Shown: piece after piece, positions 33,630 through 46,488 of the stretch
Position numbering within the stretch: position 1 is the stretch's first letter
Layout: every line of letters starts with the position of its first letter
Source of the DNA: Pseudopithomyces maydicus
Taxonomy: Eukaryota > Ascomycota > Dothideomycetes > Pleosporales > Didymosphaeriaceae
Length of the DNA stretch: 64,000 nucleotides
Direction of reading: 5' to 3'
Assembly: GCA_026873275.1 (NCBI GenBank)
Contig: JANTUC010000005.1
Span: forward strand, 2,666,001-2,730,000
Translations under genes and position numbers: made by a program
Notes under the pieces: model-generated
What the model saw: only the letters and a program-made list of their open reading frames with translations
Told to the model about the DNA's origin: nothing
The model's database searches: none

Positions 33630-34313
33630 ATGACTACTCCAGAACCAGAGGTTCGAGTTTCTAGACCAGTTGGTCATGCCACTACCAGCCCCACATATAA
33701 ATCCACCCTCACAATAAGCCAGAAGATTGCGAAATTGCGAAACGCGCATAGCATCACCCAATGGAAGGACATTGCTAGATCAATGGAAGGAGGCGACTAT
33801 GAGATGTGCTCTTGTGAACCAAGGGTACAGACTGGCGAAGACTGTTGGCAAAATATCCCTGGCTTGATCGAGTTCGAAAAGACAACCAACGTACCAGAGA
33901 AGAAACATTTCATCAGTGTGATGGATCCAAACTCGTACGACGACACAGGTAAAATCATCAGAACTTGCAGCATCGCCGAAGATCGCATGAAGAGCACCGG
34001 AGGCCCTCTGGAAGGCTGCAAGGACCTTCTTTTCAGGCATGGATCACCGAATTATCATGCTGTCTATGTCGAGCTTTTGCATGCCTACCAGGAATGGAAG
34101 CAAGACGAGAGTAAAATGCCGCACGCGCTGGTGCTTTTACATGACGATCATAAGAAGTGTTATCTTTGCCGAAATCCGAGTGCGATGAGGAAGTTCACGA
34201 GGAAACGTCAAGGAGGTTTCACGATAGGCCCACCATCATCCGAGGAGGATGATGATAATGAGGAGGAAGAACACAACCAACCCATCAAAATCATTGGGCG
34301 TGGAACAATTTAG
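33630..34313 (+). CDS. Hypothetical protein (227 residues) with acidic C-terminus
   Basis: Single-exon frame starting MTTPEPEVRVSRPVGH. No signal peptide or membrane helix. Cys are placed as CSC near residue 60 and CYLC near 187, which could form a zinc site. The tail is very acidic (SSEEDDDNEEEE) before a short basic end. The leader before the ATG is A-rich. I do not recognise it; it may be a lineage-specific gene. An antisense frame in the same DNA is weaker. Confidence 0.5.
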   Translation: MTTPEPEVRVSRPVGHATTSPTYKSTLTISQKIAKLRNAHSITQWKDIARSMEGGDYEMCSCEPRVQTGEDCWQNIPGLIEFEKTTNVPEKKHFISVMDPNSYDDTGKIIRTCSIAEDRMKSTGGPLEGCKDLLFRHGSPNYHAVYVELLHAYQEWKQDESKMPHALVLLHDDHKKCYLCRNPSAMRKFTRKRQGGFTIGPPSSEEDDDNEEEEHNQPIKIIGRGTI

Positions 34314-34745
34314 TGAAACATATATCTAGATCACACCGATCACAGCCCTTTTGCCATCCTTTGTTGAAGTGGTTCTACTTTCTTATTATCTCAGTCTTGT
34401 TTAGGTACTGTATTGTTCTCCCATGCTAGTTTCCAGAATGGGTAATGGGATTCGAGATGATCTGGTACATTGTGTTCTTGTACGATACAGTGAATCTATA
34501 TCGAACGAAATAGGCAGAATGACTTTTCACCTCTAATTTTGTGACATTGCTACTCTTGGTAGTGCTCCCTCCAGGGGTAAAAGAAAGTAATTATATGAGC
34601 CGAGTTGTCTTTTTCTCATTCTCTAAAAACCTCAAGTGCTCAAGACACGCGCCGTATGCGGGTGGCCCACGTTCCGCTTTACCACTTCACCCACCTGCGG
34701 ACCAAAGGGAAAGCACAAAGGTTCTGTAAGCGGCTTGTCAAGCTC
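34314..34745. other. Intergenic region between convergent genes
   Basis: No separate gene. If the alternative last intron of the next minus-strand gene is used (see that entry), its coding end extends into this stretch, to 34632. Confidence 0.4.
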
Positions 34746-36309
34746 CTAAAAATCAAATTTTAGCAATGGAAAAAGTGGATCCCGGAATCTCCTTACAGCG
34801 AGAGTGACAGTCAGGAATGGATCCGACTCGTCTGATTCCCTGAATGCTTTGATACCGAGACTAGCACCGATACCTGTTGTGGCTTTGACGCCTAGAATTT
34901 GGTTCGAGCCTGGGCATACCTCGGTAGTTGCTGATATGTTGTTAGAAAAAGTGAACGGCACAACCGTCCCTTCGTGATCTGGAAGACTTACCAGCAATCC
35001 CAGAAAGAGTCGCCTTGACCGCTGGGAGCTTGAGATCCAAGCCGATGCGGAAGCCTTTGCCTACACTATGTTAGACTGAGGCTTTTTAATCCAATGATCG
35101 ACTTACTCAGTGCGTTTGCCTTCAACTCCAAGCTTCCCTGCAGGAATACTTGTGTCCCACCTGAAATGGATCCATCCACCGAGGTCTCCAAAAGCTCAAC
35201 ATTAGGTTCCCACCCGGAGAACGTGTTCTCCGACGGATCAAGAAGGTTCATTTCCACCACTGCATCGTCGCTCAGAGAACCTTGGGCCCCCGACGTGACA
35301 CCTGCAGTCACAGAGATACCGGTAAGCTGCGCTCCCAATGCGATGGTAAGGAAAGGTCCGAGCTCAAAGACACCTGGAATATCCAGGCCAGCCAAGGGGA
35401 TGGACAGAAGGTCGAATGTCTTGGTGAGCGAATCGGTCACCTGGCCTGACCCTGAAAGCTTCATCTTTGCGATGGCAGAGACGCCTTTGGGCTTTAGCGT
35501 CATGCTCGCACCCGTGGGGATGAACAGCTTTTGTGAGATCTTGAACTGCATGTCGAAGGAACCGACGGTGCTGCAATTGAGACAGGTGACACTGGCGGAG
35601 AGATCGCCTTGAGCAAGGGATAGGGAGCCAGTGAGGTCGTGATTGAAGTCGATGGATGTTTCTTTGTCGATGTCACGAGGTAGAATTGGCGACTCTTGTG
35701 TAGTATTCTGGGGCCCTGTCGAGCCGATGACGAGGTCGTATGTGTGCGAGATGGCAGTCCAATTGCTCTGGGATGCGCCCAATGTGGCCTTGTTCGCGAC
35801 TTCGTCGTATTGTAGTGTCGAAATGACGAACGGGATACGGTCTTCGTTGGTGCCGCAGTCACCGGGCCCAGCGACCATAACGAAGCTGTGATTGTCGGCA
35901 CCATTGACCCAGTCCCAGACGCGCTGAGCATAGGCAAAGGTGGCATCATCTTCGAAGGTCATTTCGATGCTACTGTTTCCACAGCTGACGGATGTCACCA
36001 TATCATCAAAGTGCTCCATCGAGAGGATGTTTTCGGTTTCACCCGGTGTATAAACCGTTAAAAATGCTAGAGCGCTATCGGAGGCATCTTCGCTGGTTGT
36101 TAGGATTCGTTTCTATCCAAAACGAGACATAACAACTTACCAGGCGAGCCCCAAAGAAATGTCTCATCGCTCTTGAGGTCGAACCCAGAGGGCTCCTGGC
36201 GTCTTCCCTGGCGTCCCGCATGGGGGCGAATAGGTACCAATTTCGTAGCGACCGCTTCATTCACCAAAAGCAGTGGGGCCACCCACTTGAATATATTTTG
36301 AAAGGACAT
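34746..36309 (-). CDS. Secreted beta-rich protein, DUF7029/DUF7223-like
   Basis: Minus-strand exons 36309-36141, 36087-35107, 35060-34992 and 34930-34746 give 467 residues. An ATG six codons upstream (36327) is possible, but 36309 starts the signal peptide (MSFQNIFKWVAPLLLVNEAVA). The N-terminal half (DASDSALAFLTVYTPGETEN, then MEHFDDMVTSVSCGNSSIEM) and the second half (LSASVTCLNCSTVGSFDMQF, strands of alternating hydrophobics) match the layout of fungal extracellular proteins with these two domains of unknown function. In exon 4, GTAAGG before the present stop could splice to a TTTTTAG and extend the protein with ELDKPLTEPLCFPFGP to 34632; both ends are plausible. Role unknown, probably wall-associated. 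Confidence 0.75.
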
Positions 36310-37761
36310 TATAGTGTAGGAAAACAATCCCGATCAGATCGACACGATCCAGGCAAAGAAGAAACGAAAGTCAACGGTACGTAGAGAAGTGAAGAGTATA
36401 GAGAGCGACTGTGTAGAAAGAACGGAGCAATATGAAGCAAAAAGAAACTTGCTCCCCGAAGGCTATGCATACATCTTACAAAACGTTGTATTCAACGAGG
36501 GGCAAGTCCGGTCGCAGCAGCTTCACAGCCGCATCCCACCTCCATCGCCACGTGCAGCCTTTCCTCACGAGTTGCCCCCATGCTGGGAACAAAATATGAA
36601 GCACGATTGGCCACTGTATGGCCGAACAGTATGGCCGAGCCTCAATGCGACGAGTGCGAACAAGGGCTGAATTTTCCTACCTTCCGCGTTGAGATGCCTG
36701 AAGCTCTTGTCCTCAGCAAGGGCACCCAGTCTACCGTGCGAGTCTGCAGGGGAGTAATTAGAGGAGAGCTCAGACAGCGTGCGCCTCGATGTACGGGGTG
36801 GCACGGCCGAATCGTGGGGTGTCATTGGCCGGGAAATCTCCGAAGACCGCCTGGGCGTGTCAGTGAATTTGCGGAGTTTGAAGGCGTGGCCACCAGGGCT
36901 GGAGGGGGGTTTGATGTGCTGCGATCTTCTTAGTAGACTTAAAATAGTATTATCTATGCACTTGAGAGTATCGGGCCTACAGAAAATGCGAAGTGTCTTA
37001 TTATTTGTAGAAAGATGCGGTCATGTTATGTAGTTCACCAAGAGAGACTAGCGTGGAAATGAGCTAGTGCGGTTTCGGACTGTATCAAGGTGCCCGGGTT
37101 GTTCGCTTTCTAGTTTTTGTAGTACGCTTGAAATGGAAATCCTTTCTGGATATAGATTGGGTGACAAGTGTCATGCGTGACGGCGATTTCATAAAAACTT
37201 GTGACGGTAATGATAGACATTGATAACCTGCACCTCACGTTTTTTCTTGAACATTTCCAGGCAATCTTGCCTAGTGTCGGAATATTGATTAATGTATCAA
37301 GAGCAGCTCTGAGAGATATTATTGTGTCTCGCGAGCTTTCGGGGTGTTCGTAGAAGCGTTGAACATGACCTAGCTCAACACCATCCATTCAAATCATATC
37401 ACGAATGCAGCAATCTGTTTCATCTAACACGCTGACATGGTTTTCTATAGTTTTTTTATTAACGTTGTAAGAACCTATATAGGTTATACTGACTTCAGCT
37501 AAAGGCAAACCAAATATAACGAATTTAATAAAAAGGAGTACGAAATAGTGAACTAGATATAACGCAGTAAAAGTAATTAATAAGAGAGCGAAGAATATAT
37601 TAGAACGGCAGGGTAGATGTTCGAAACACACTGACATATTGTATTGAGTACCTTTAGGATTTACAAGTAATGGTTCTAGAAATATGTTTTCTCTGACATA
37701 AGTTAAAGAGGGATGTTTTTTTCGGTTTCGGTGAGGACATATTTATCTAAGAGGAACATCG
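36310..37761. other. Intergenic region, partly AT-rich
   Basis: No gene supported. From about 37400 to 37700 the DNA is strongly AT-rich and an 82-codon minus frame there is rich in Phe/Ile/Leu by composition alone. The region looks like decayed non-coding sequence. Confidence 0.45.
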
Positions 37762-40700
37762 CTACGACCCACTACCAACGATATCCAGAGTCCAATCTGC
37801 TTTATCGTCAGTAAGTCCCCGAACCTCTTCAACTTTTTGCATCAGCATTTCACACAGATGCTTTCTCTGAGCATTCAGCCCTCCGTACTTATTCTCTTCT
37901 ACAGATTCCACTGTGGGATAATTGAGTTGATCTGCATAGCGAAGATAGTCTTCCACAAGATCGTTGATACATGACATGGGTCGGTCATTCCAGAAAAAAC
38001 CTATGTCCAAAAACTCTGTAAACTCATCTTCGCCATAATCGATCACTCGTTCGTAAGGTAAGGGCTTGTTCAATATCAATCAGTGTTGAGTCTTACTTGG
38101 CGTTGCTGGAAAGAGCTTACCGAAACAATTTCAATGGCGTCGGAGTACGTCTTGAATTCATCATTAACTTAACTTGGACATAATACAGAGTGTTTTCGAG
38201 GAGATGACTCACCTTTTTAGAGATTGGACAGGGCTTGTGGGTATTTTGCGAACGTGCCTGCGACTCAACCAGCGCTGATCCCCTTTCAATGAACACTATT
38301 CGCCGTGCGAGCGTTGCTACCAAGATAGATTCATGAACTTCAACCTCCAGGTCTTCGCCACTCCTCTTGTTCTGGCAGTAGGTTTCAAGTTCGTCCACGA
38401 GTTCTTGCTGTTCTTCGCGTAGCTGTTGTTTTTCTTCATCATGTTCATGATTGGCCACTGTTTTTTCATCTGGGAAAAATTCCATGCCATAAAAAAGTTG
38501 GGATAGAAAACCACGTTCTTGAATATGCGAGTTTTTTGAAGCTAAGCAGCATGTATGCGTCAGACCAATTTCATCAAACCGCTGACGCCTTTGCAATGAT
38601 GTGACCAACATATATATCCCTCTCTTGCAAGACAAATTTAAGAGTAGGTAGAGTTCTATAATCCAAGGGATCCATTTTAAGTTGTGTTTCCGTCCTAATT
38701 GTGAATGAACATGTGGTAGAAAGAAGCGTAACGCCGAGCACCCTTGAGGGGAGCAGGGACATTTGCAGCGATCCGAGTTTCCAAAATCGACTCCGGCTTG
38801 AAGAAGTTCGAATATGATCTTGAATGTTGAAACCAAAGCTGTCGAGGAGCAAGTTGTCTTAAAGTGGTTATGCAATCCTGAAACATTGGATCGAAAGACA
38901 TGTTCAAGTACTGTCCAGCCGTACTGATCGCGGTGATTTACAGGCACTCCGAGTAAGAGAAGCCTGCGTACCAGATCAACATCTAAGAACCATGACAGAA
39001 CCATCAAGATTGTATAACCTTTTGAGTTATGACCGTCAATTGTATAAGAATAGTAGTCTAGGAGAAGATTCGCCTCTTCGACAGAGCTGATCGCATGGAA
39101 AAGAGAATTACCGTTGTCTGAAACCCATCTTGGTTTAGCACCAAGCTTTAAAAGAGTTTTCAGACCGCATAATTCTTGATCCTTGATGTCGTCTCGGTCC
39201 GTGATGTAAATATGTAGAGCCGCATCTAATGTTGACTGCGCCAAATCAAGATCTTGTTCCTTGATATAGAAATTGAAGACCTCTTCGATCAGCCCAAAGT
39301 GACCGCGTCGTAATGCATAATGAAAATAGAACCATCCTTTTTCAGAACGTAGCAAATGGTCTGCCCCAGCGCTGAGCAATTTGATTACGGATTCAGCTTC
39401 ACCATAGGTTGCGGCATACATGAGAGCCGTAGTGCCATCTTTGTCCTGAAAATCTATAACTTCACCGAATCCGTTCGAAAGCAAAAGTTCAAGAACTTTT
39501 GGCTTCGCTACTGAAATATGGAGTCCGCTTTGGTTCAAGAAGTTTCTTTCTTTCCTGAATTGTTTGCAATCTGGTCGAGAGAGAGCATCCCGAATTTCGC
39601 CGAGATTGTTTGAATGAATTAGAGATTGTAAGTGACCTGTGTCGCCGAATTCTGTAAAGTGTTAGAAATCTTTGCACGAAATCCTATCGCAATGTGATTT
39701 GGGAAGAAACGTGGCCAAAAACCTACCCGACTCGTGATTAACAAATAACGATAAAGCCTCAATAAAAAACGGATCCCTCGTGATAGAGCAGTATAACCAG
39801 TCCGGATCAAATGTTCGTGGCCAATTCGCGAACAAACGAGAGCTCAATTCGATAGGGTCTACGAGCGGAACGCCGTTCTGGGGAAGAATTGTTTCAAGAA
39901 GTGGCATATGAGGACCCTCGCCGATCCACCCCAAAGCATCTAGCATAAGACTGACCGGTGGTCAATTAATTTGAATAACCCTGTTCAATTCAAAAACTTA
40001 CGTTTCACTATCAATTGACATTTTTGCTGACAGATGAGTTGACATGAAGAAGTCAAGGAGAGCAAATTGAATCTCGAGGTAACTCCACGGATCGGAAAGT
40101 AACTCCTAGAAAAATGATTATTCAAGTACATCGCAGTGGTATTCTACCCATATGTTTTGATGGAAAAAGCCTACCTCCAACCAGCTACGTCCATCACGAT
40201 TTATATCATAAAGCGAACCCTGACGAGAGGATATAATGGTCTTGATCTCCGACAAGGCGCGGTCCATCTGCATGTATCCCTTTTTGCACTTGTACAGCAC
40301 AACAAAATGAGGAGATGTGTTCCTAACAATATTGGGTACATGTAAAGACGGACGTAAAGTGAAACCTTGGTCCCAATCCATGCTCAGACCGAAGACAATT
40401 CGGCGATGGAAAGCTGTGATAGTAAAAGAGAAAGCTTTTGAGCTACAAGAGCATGAGGTAAAGAGTGATGCCAACGATGTTCCTTGTACACGGACAGAGC
40501 CATATACACTACTACCCGTGTGGTGGCACGGACATTGACAAGTCCCACGGCTGCAACGCGAGCGACGCATAAACTGGGAATGGTGGTATCTATCTCGGGT
40601 TTCAATGACCCCCGATCCTGTTTGCTGTAAAGCCGTGCTACTGCATGCGCTTTCTGCGTGGGGCTCTGTGCTGGCTTCTACCAGTTCATTGGGCGAAGCG

Positions 40701-41158
40701 CATTCCGGGGCGGGGAGTAACCGAGAGAAAGCATGTATGTTGTAGATTTTAAATACCAAGTCCAGGTTTCTATCCAGACCCAGAAGATTTTTCTGTAGCT
40801 CTTTGATCCGCCCTGGTTGCTTGATTGCATGTTTCGCCCGATCTCGTTTTCTGGCATTTTTGAGCTTTTCTTCAAAACCCACCAAACCCTGGAGCTCATG
40901 CACTTGTCGTGAAATATTGATTGTCACATCGTGAAGGGGTTTTGACTGGACACTCTCGAGGTTGATACCGACCTTTCGCAATGATGCAAGCAGCTCAGAA
41001 AGTAGCTCACAGCGGACTTCTACTTCGCAGAGCTCCACAGAGAGATCTTCCCCCGAGGGCCCTAGCCTGATCCATGAGACAGTGTCTTTAGCATTCTTCA
41101 ACAGCCCGGCAAAGGCTGCGACACCTCCAGCGATAGCGAGTACTTCCGCACCGGACAT
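37762..41158 (-). CDS. Large ankyrin-repeat protein with fungal STAND-type N-terminal domain
   Basis: Six minus-strand exons (41158-40175, 40105-40002, 39950-39727, 39651-38213, 38150-38121, 38064-37762) give 1,027 residues with all phases matching. The start (MSGAEVLAIAGGVAAFAGLL) is the helical N-terminal domain common on fungal STAND/NLR-like and ankyrin proteins; an upstream in-frame ATG at 41227 is less likely. A Cys cluster, CSRGTCQCPCHH (residues 202-213), follows and a second, CKCPCSPQGC, lies among the repeats. Ankyrin repeats are clear from about residue 480 (DGTTALMYAATYGEAESVIK, then SKGYTILMVLSWFLDVDLVR and YGWTVLEHVF). No NACHT or NB-ARC P-loop is seen. The C-terminus is acidic. 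Likely a cytosolic scaffold or non-self sensor; function unproven. Confidence 0.85.
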
Positions 41159-42313
41159 GAGCAAAATTGAAAGAATTGAGAAATTCCAGATGTTTACGAT
41201 AGCGAGAAGGCCAATGTCGAGATGCACCAGCGGCCTTCAATCGAGAAAGCACTTGTGTAGCCAGCCAAGATCCGGTCAATGGCCCTGCTACTCGCACGAC
41301 AATGATTGGACGCCGATATCAGGCTGGCTGATTATGCCTTGCTGGCGTAGCAGCCGGTCAGTTGACTGCGCCCCCGAATCACTCCCTACATGCAGCTGAG
41401 CATGGCAACTGGCGAATCGAAAATCATCTGGATAACTGCGCATGCACCTATACATTGGCTCGCTGCAGGTTGACGAGACATTCTTTCCGGTCAAAATGAT
41501 ACTTGCAAAGTGCGTGGGTGTTGTTAAAAATGCTCGATTGGCTGAAATCCACAATGGTTCTGGTAACCTGGTAAGCATGTGCTTGTTCTTCAATTGTTGC
41601 GAGTTTTTCATGCGGCTGTATTCGGATGAATTTAGTTGATTTACTACATAGCTTCCATAACTGTGATTTGATCGAAAGTACATTCATATTCTAGAGCAGA
41701 CAGCAAATGCAAAATCGTGACAATATATTAATCAAATTCACTCTCTTGATGCTCGATCTAGTTGATTTGTTACTCTTAGCCTCATGGAAACGGTGCGTCT
41801 GATTTGCTATTGGCTGGTGTCGGAATGATCTACTTAGATCCTCACCACGATGACTGAACGACCTATGGGGACAAAGTAAACCTTAGCTAGTATGACCCCT
41901 GGAACACCAATATTGGCATTCAGTCGAATCGCCTTGAGCGGTTCGGGTAAATATATACGAATGTGGTGTAAGGCAGTTGACGAGCTGCATGCGCATACAA
42001 CGTAGGTGCCAGCGGAAGGCCATTCGAGGTATGAGAGCTGGTCAGGCTGTGCCGTATGCTCATATTCCAAGAGCCCCGGGGTCAGCCTGGTTGCTTCCTT
42101 GTACTTAGAAGCTGGAAGGCCATGCGTCCAAAGTATTATTCATGACAAAGCAACCGCGCACTGGTGCACTCGAGGCGACACAGCAACGTTGTTATATGTA
42201 TTTCGCGAAGTTGCACATGAGTGCTATCGAGGCCCTGGCCATGTTGCGCCATACCCGCAATGCGCGCTCGCAAATAATTATTGAAGCGAAGATGGGTGCA
42301 AAGTGTCGCCGGT
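41159..42313. other. Intergenic region with a possible orphan fragment
   Basis: No complete gene. A minus frame at 41834-42070 reads like protein (PDQLSYLEWPSAGTYVVCAC) but I found no start exon or partner exons, so I leave it as a possible fragment. Confidence 0.35.
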
Positions 42314-43026
42314 CTAGGTACGCTGCTTGATTTCGGTTTCAAGCTCTTTCAATCGCTGAACGAGCTTCTCCCGTAGATAGGGTGACAAGCAGAGGCTGGG
42401 TCGTGAATTAGCATCAGCCCCGTCTCTGAGCCACGAGTAAAGACTTACATTCCTTCCCTGGTGACCATCCTGTACGTCCCGCTATCTTGCCAATTGCCAA
42501 TCAATTCACCATTCCCATCGACTTCGACGCTCCCAAAGATATCTTCAGGCCATGCAATGCGGCCCCAGTCTGGAGGATTCCGCTCGTCACTGACGTGTAT
42601 CCAGCCACCTCTATTGGCGCCGCCCATGCCCGCTTGGTGGTTCGCACCGCCAGCACCGTCGCCGCTTCCCTTATTGCTCCCTAGATTGAAGCCACCAGGC
42701 GAGGCAAAGGCAGCTGCTTGCTGCTTAACGAGCGGATCGTTGACGGCATGGGTCGCAAGAACAGATTGGAGGATAGGATGGAAGTGCCGATTCTCGACGA
42801 AGGTGTCGGGCGTGGGGGGAACGGATGTGGCGGTGCCCAGTGAGAGATCTACATTTGGAGGCTCTGTAGGGAGGAAGCTAAGAAGAGAGCGGGAGGAGTC
42901 GAGGGGGTGTTTGAATACGTAGATGTGCGGGTTCGAAGGCAATGTGGAAAGAGCTCTCACAGAGAGGAAGGGACTCTTGGGAGATGCGAGAAGGCCCACC
43001 CGGTGGCACATGGGACGGCAGAACAT
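42314..43026 (-). CDS. Conserved hypothetical protein, probably mitochondrial
   Basis: Two minus-strand exons, 43026-42449 and 42395-42314, with a 53-base intron (GTAAGT donor, CAG acceptor) give 219 residues. The N-terminus (MFCRPMCHRVGLLASPKSPF) is basic and lacks acid residues, as a mitochondrial presequence would. A Gly-rich linker lies mid-chain (GSNKGSGDGAGGANHQAGMG). The following block (GGWIHVSDERNPPDWGRIAW, then PEDIFGSVEVDGNGELIGNW) and the short helical end (SPYLREKLVQRLKELE) look well conserved. I recognise the style of a conserved ascomycete protein but cannot name it. An upstream exon cannot be excluded. Confidence 0.7.
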
Positions 43027-43706
43027 ATTGCAGAAAGATGCACGAGAACAACAAAGATGCTTTTAGACAGTCAATGTCAATTGTTCCCAATGCGACGTTG
43101 ATGCCGGTGCCGAAGCTGCGAAGCTCTCGGTCGATGACGCCTGCCTTCCAACTTTTGGGTGGCCCAAGCTCCTCACTAGACTAGTTTTCATCTCGTCGCC
43201 CACAACAATTTCTTTCGCACTCCTCGGATTCCTTTACTCCATTCTTTTCCCTCTCAAGCTCTTCAATCATGCTTCCTCCAGCTTCTATTCACCCAGGGCT
43301 ACATATCATCTGATGTGCTAGCACCTGTCGTTCCTGCTTCAACCTTTCGTTGTTGCAATCTTTTCTACTCCCAACATGGAGGGACCGACACTATCCGTCC
43401 CCAAGGGCCAGATGCACTCGCATCGTAGAATTTTCCGGGTCTTATGAGCCACACTTGCTCTAATCTGGCCAACGTTCACGCCTCAAGCCCGCCATGCCGG
43501 CCGGCATGCAGGATCATGTCCCAAACCACCACTAGCGCAACCCCACCAAGCCCCAAAATCTTGCATGCGCGAATGAAAGCCTCGGACCCACGAGATACGA
43601 CGTTGGCTCCGACTCCGGCTTCTCTCCCAGACTTCTTATAGCTGCTCCTTCCCTCAGCTGTGACTCTTATCACTCTCAAGATCCTTCGTCGAAGAAGACA
43701 GCCACC
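43027..43706. other. Intergenic region; divergent promoters
   Basis: No supported gene; short plus-strand frames have no features. It lies between divergent genes. Confidence 0.45.
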
Positions 43707-45714
43707 ATGTCTTCGGAAGCGATGGCTCGCAGACCGGGAGAGAAAGAGATTGCTGAGACGGCCGGGCCTGCTTCCCATCAAGGCGGTTCCGAAAGTCAAG
43801 ATCTTGAAGACGGACACCAGATGGTCGACGTCGAGCGAATCGAGAAGGTGTATAGGTTAGTCTTCAGTGTCTTTTTTCATCGTGTTTGTGCGAGATCTGA
43901 CAGGGTAACAGCAAGCTCGATCGGAGAATTTTGCCAGGTACTTTGACCAACCCATGACGGCCATAGCACTGGATGTCTAATGCCTTTAAGCCTTTTGGAT
44001 TCTATACTTCCTCTGCTCGGCCATCCGATCCAATGTCGGCCTTGCGCAGACTATGAACATCGCCCAAGGCCACGATCTTGCTTCGGAGCTCAACATGACG
44101 CCCAAACAAGTGTCCACTGGGTTGGCCTTGTTTTATGTCTGCTATGTCATCTTTGACATGCCCTCGAACCTGGTCATGTCTAGGCTGAGCCCTCACATCT
44201 GGATGAGCCGCATAGTTACCGGTGTCGGCATCATTGGCATTGGTCTGACAGGCATGAAGGCCGCCTGGAGTTTCTAGTATGTTTGCCAAACATATACGGG
44301 ACCATGGCCTAACCTATGTCTAGCCTGCTCCGTCTGCTGCTTGGTATTGTTATTGCCGGCATGTGGCCTGGCATGTCTTACTACCTCACCTTGTTCTATC
44401 CTCCCTCACGGACAGGAAAGCGCATCGGTCGGTACTTTACCGCTTCCCAAGTTTCTGCCGCCGTTGTTGGCCTTGTTTCTGCCGGTTTCCAGCAAATGGA
44501 TGGCCTAGGCGGACTCGTAGGCTTCCAATGGATGTTCCTGCTATACGGTATCGTCGGAACTCTCGTTGGCATTTCACTTCTATGGTGGCTTCCTGATCGT
44601 CCTTTGGCTCCCGGCGAAACCCGTGAAAAATCGGGTTGGCTCAAGTGGATTCCTGACAGTAAGCCCGCTTTGACTGGGGAGGATGCGCGCATCCACTACG
44701 AGGACCTAACTCGTGTCTACCGCCGAAAGGTGTGGAACATGAGAGACCTCTGGCACGTTGTCATCGACTGGCGCCTATGGCCATTGGTCGTGATGTATTT
44801 CGGTGTCGTCGGTGTTGGTATTGGTACGCAAGCGTACGCTTCCGTCATCATTCGAGGTATCAACCCTGATCTGTCTGGCATTGATCTGTCGCTGTTGACG
44901 GCTCCTATCTGGATTGTATGTATCATGCACCCCCTGGGTCCAAACTGGGCAGTACGACAGCAGCTAACAAGGTTTAGATGGACCTTATCGCCATTCTCAT
45001 TTTCACGCCACTATCTGACCGCTTCCACCATCACCGTGCCTCATTCTTCAGTTTCGCTGTTCTTATCCAGATCGGCGGTCTTTTGATGACAACCTTTGGC
45101 GGCGGTGCTAAATCATGGACTCGTTATGGCGGTCTTCTTCTGGTATGTTTCTTCTCTCTTTCTGTCTCCCTTCACTACAATGATTAAATATTTTCGGATG
45201 TAAACCTTTTTAAACCACCGAGAGCGCAAAACCGTGTGGATATTTCCGTTGCCTTCCTTCTGAGTAGTCTCAACTTTTTCGAGCAAAGTCATGTTACAAT
45301 CTCGAATTCATGCTGACAAAAGCATAGGTTGGCTTTGGCCTCGGCCCCACCGTACCGATTTGCATGACCTGGACGAATGAAATCTTCCAGCCACGCCACG
45401 GTGAAGTGGGTGTCGCCGCCGCATCGGCGCTTGTTTCTGGGCTTGGTAACTTGGGTTCCATTCTCACGACGTACGCATTGTACACGGGATGGCCTGAAGA
45501 TGCAAAGGGCCCTCACAAGTACCGCAAAAGCAACCTGGTCATGATTGGAATCCTGGGCGGCAGCATCCTTGCCGCTGGCACCATGGTAGTGCTGCTGAGG
45601 GTTTTCGGTGACAACATGTCCAGGGATGGGAATGGAGGCGAATACGTGGATGGTGCGGCAAGAAGAGAAGTAGAGCAGAGAGGTCTGGGCAAGATGTTCA
45701 GGCGAAGGAGATGA
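43707..45714 (+). CDS. MFS anion:cation symporter, allantoate permease (Dal5/Tna1) type
   Basis: Six exons (43707-43855, 43912-43937, 43991-44276, 44324-44915, 44978-45142, 45328-45714) give 534 residues; exon 2 is only 26 bases. The hydrophilic head ends in SKLDRRILPAFWILYFLC, the family entry to helix 1, followed by IRSNVGLAQTMN. Helix 4-5 shows RLLLGIVIAGMWPGMSYYLT and the loop FYPPSRTGKRIGRYF. Later come TPLSDRFHHHRASFF and ICMTWTNEIFQPRHG. This is the ACS family of fungal MFS carriers, which take up allantoate, nicotinate, pantothenate, biotin and similar organic anions at the plasma membrane. The substrate of this copy is not evident. Confidence 0.92.
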
Positions 45715-46488
45715 TTGTGAAGGAGGACTTCGGAGATGCTATATGGAAGAAGATTATTGATCAAGCGTAGAAGCGGTCCAAGTGTTCAATATATTCGCTC
45801 TCTCGAAACATATTTGCCCTCCAATGCATCGTCTCATGGCCGCTGATAACAATTCAACTTGCCATTCAAGCATGCCGTAATGTCACCTGGCTAAGGAATA
45901 TGGGTGTTGCTCTGACCCTCGTCTTCTCATAGAAAGGCTATATTTGTTATTCCTTCAAAAACCAATCGCAACTCATACGTAAAGCAACATTATGATGATG
46001 TAAATATGTTCAATAGATGTGAGCCATGATGGTGGAGAGTGCTGTTGGATGGGGCTTCGCGACAGAACACCGTTTGCGGGTCGATCCTCCACGAGTAGCA
46101 GTCGTTGTTCACAAAACCTCCTTGCTTCTCGTCCACACCTCCACATCGACAGCTCGCTGCATCTTTGCTGGTTGCAGGCGGATCGAGGGGCGGCAGAATG
46201 GGTGTTGCGTTTCAAGACAAGGATCCGGCATACAACACACCTACACCCGCTTACAAGATCCCAGGTGCGAAGTACCAGGATCTAATTGTGAAGATTACAA
46301 GCGCTCCGGCAGTGTGATGTGGTAATAACAGAACAAGTTATCACAAGGATTGGATACGGACTATGATCCTGTATATTATAACACAACTGAACTTGATCAA
46401 ATCCCTAGAGCATCACAAAGTACATGCGAAATGCACTTCGCTCATGTTACCTGAAACTACTTCAGACAATAACCCGAGTACTTCATTA
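45715..46488. other. Intergenic region with a possible 39-codon frame
   Basis: No firm gene. A plus frame at 46198-46317 (starting MGVAFQDKDPAYNTPTPAYK) has unusually protein-like content and a plain stop, but no partner exon, so it may be a very small gene, a 3' exon or a relic. Confidence 0.3.
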
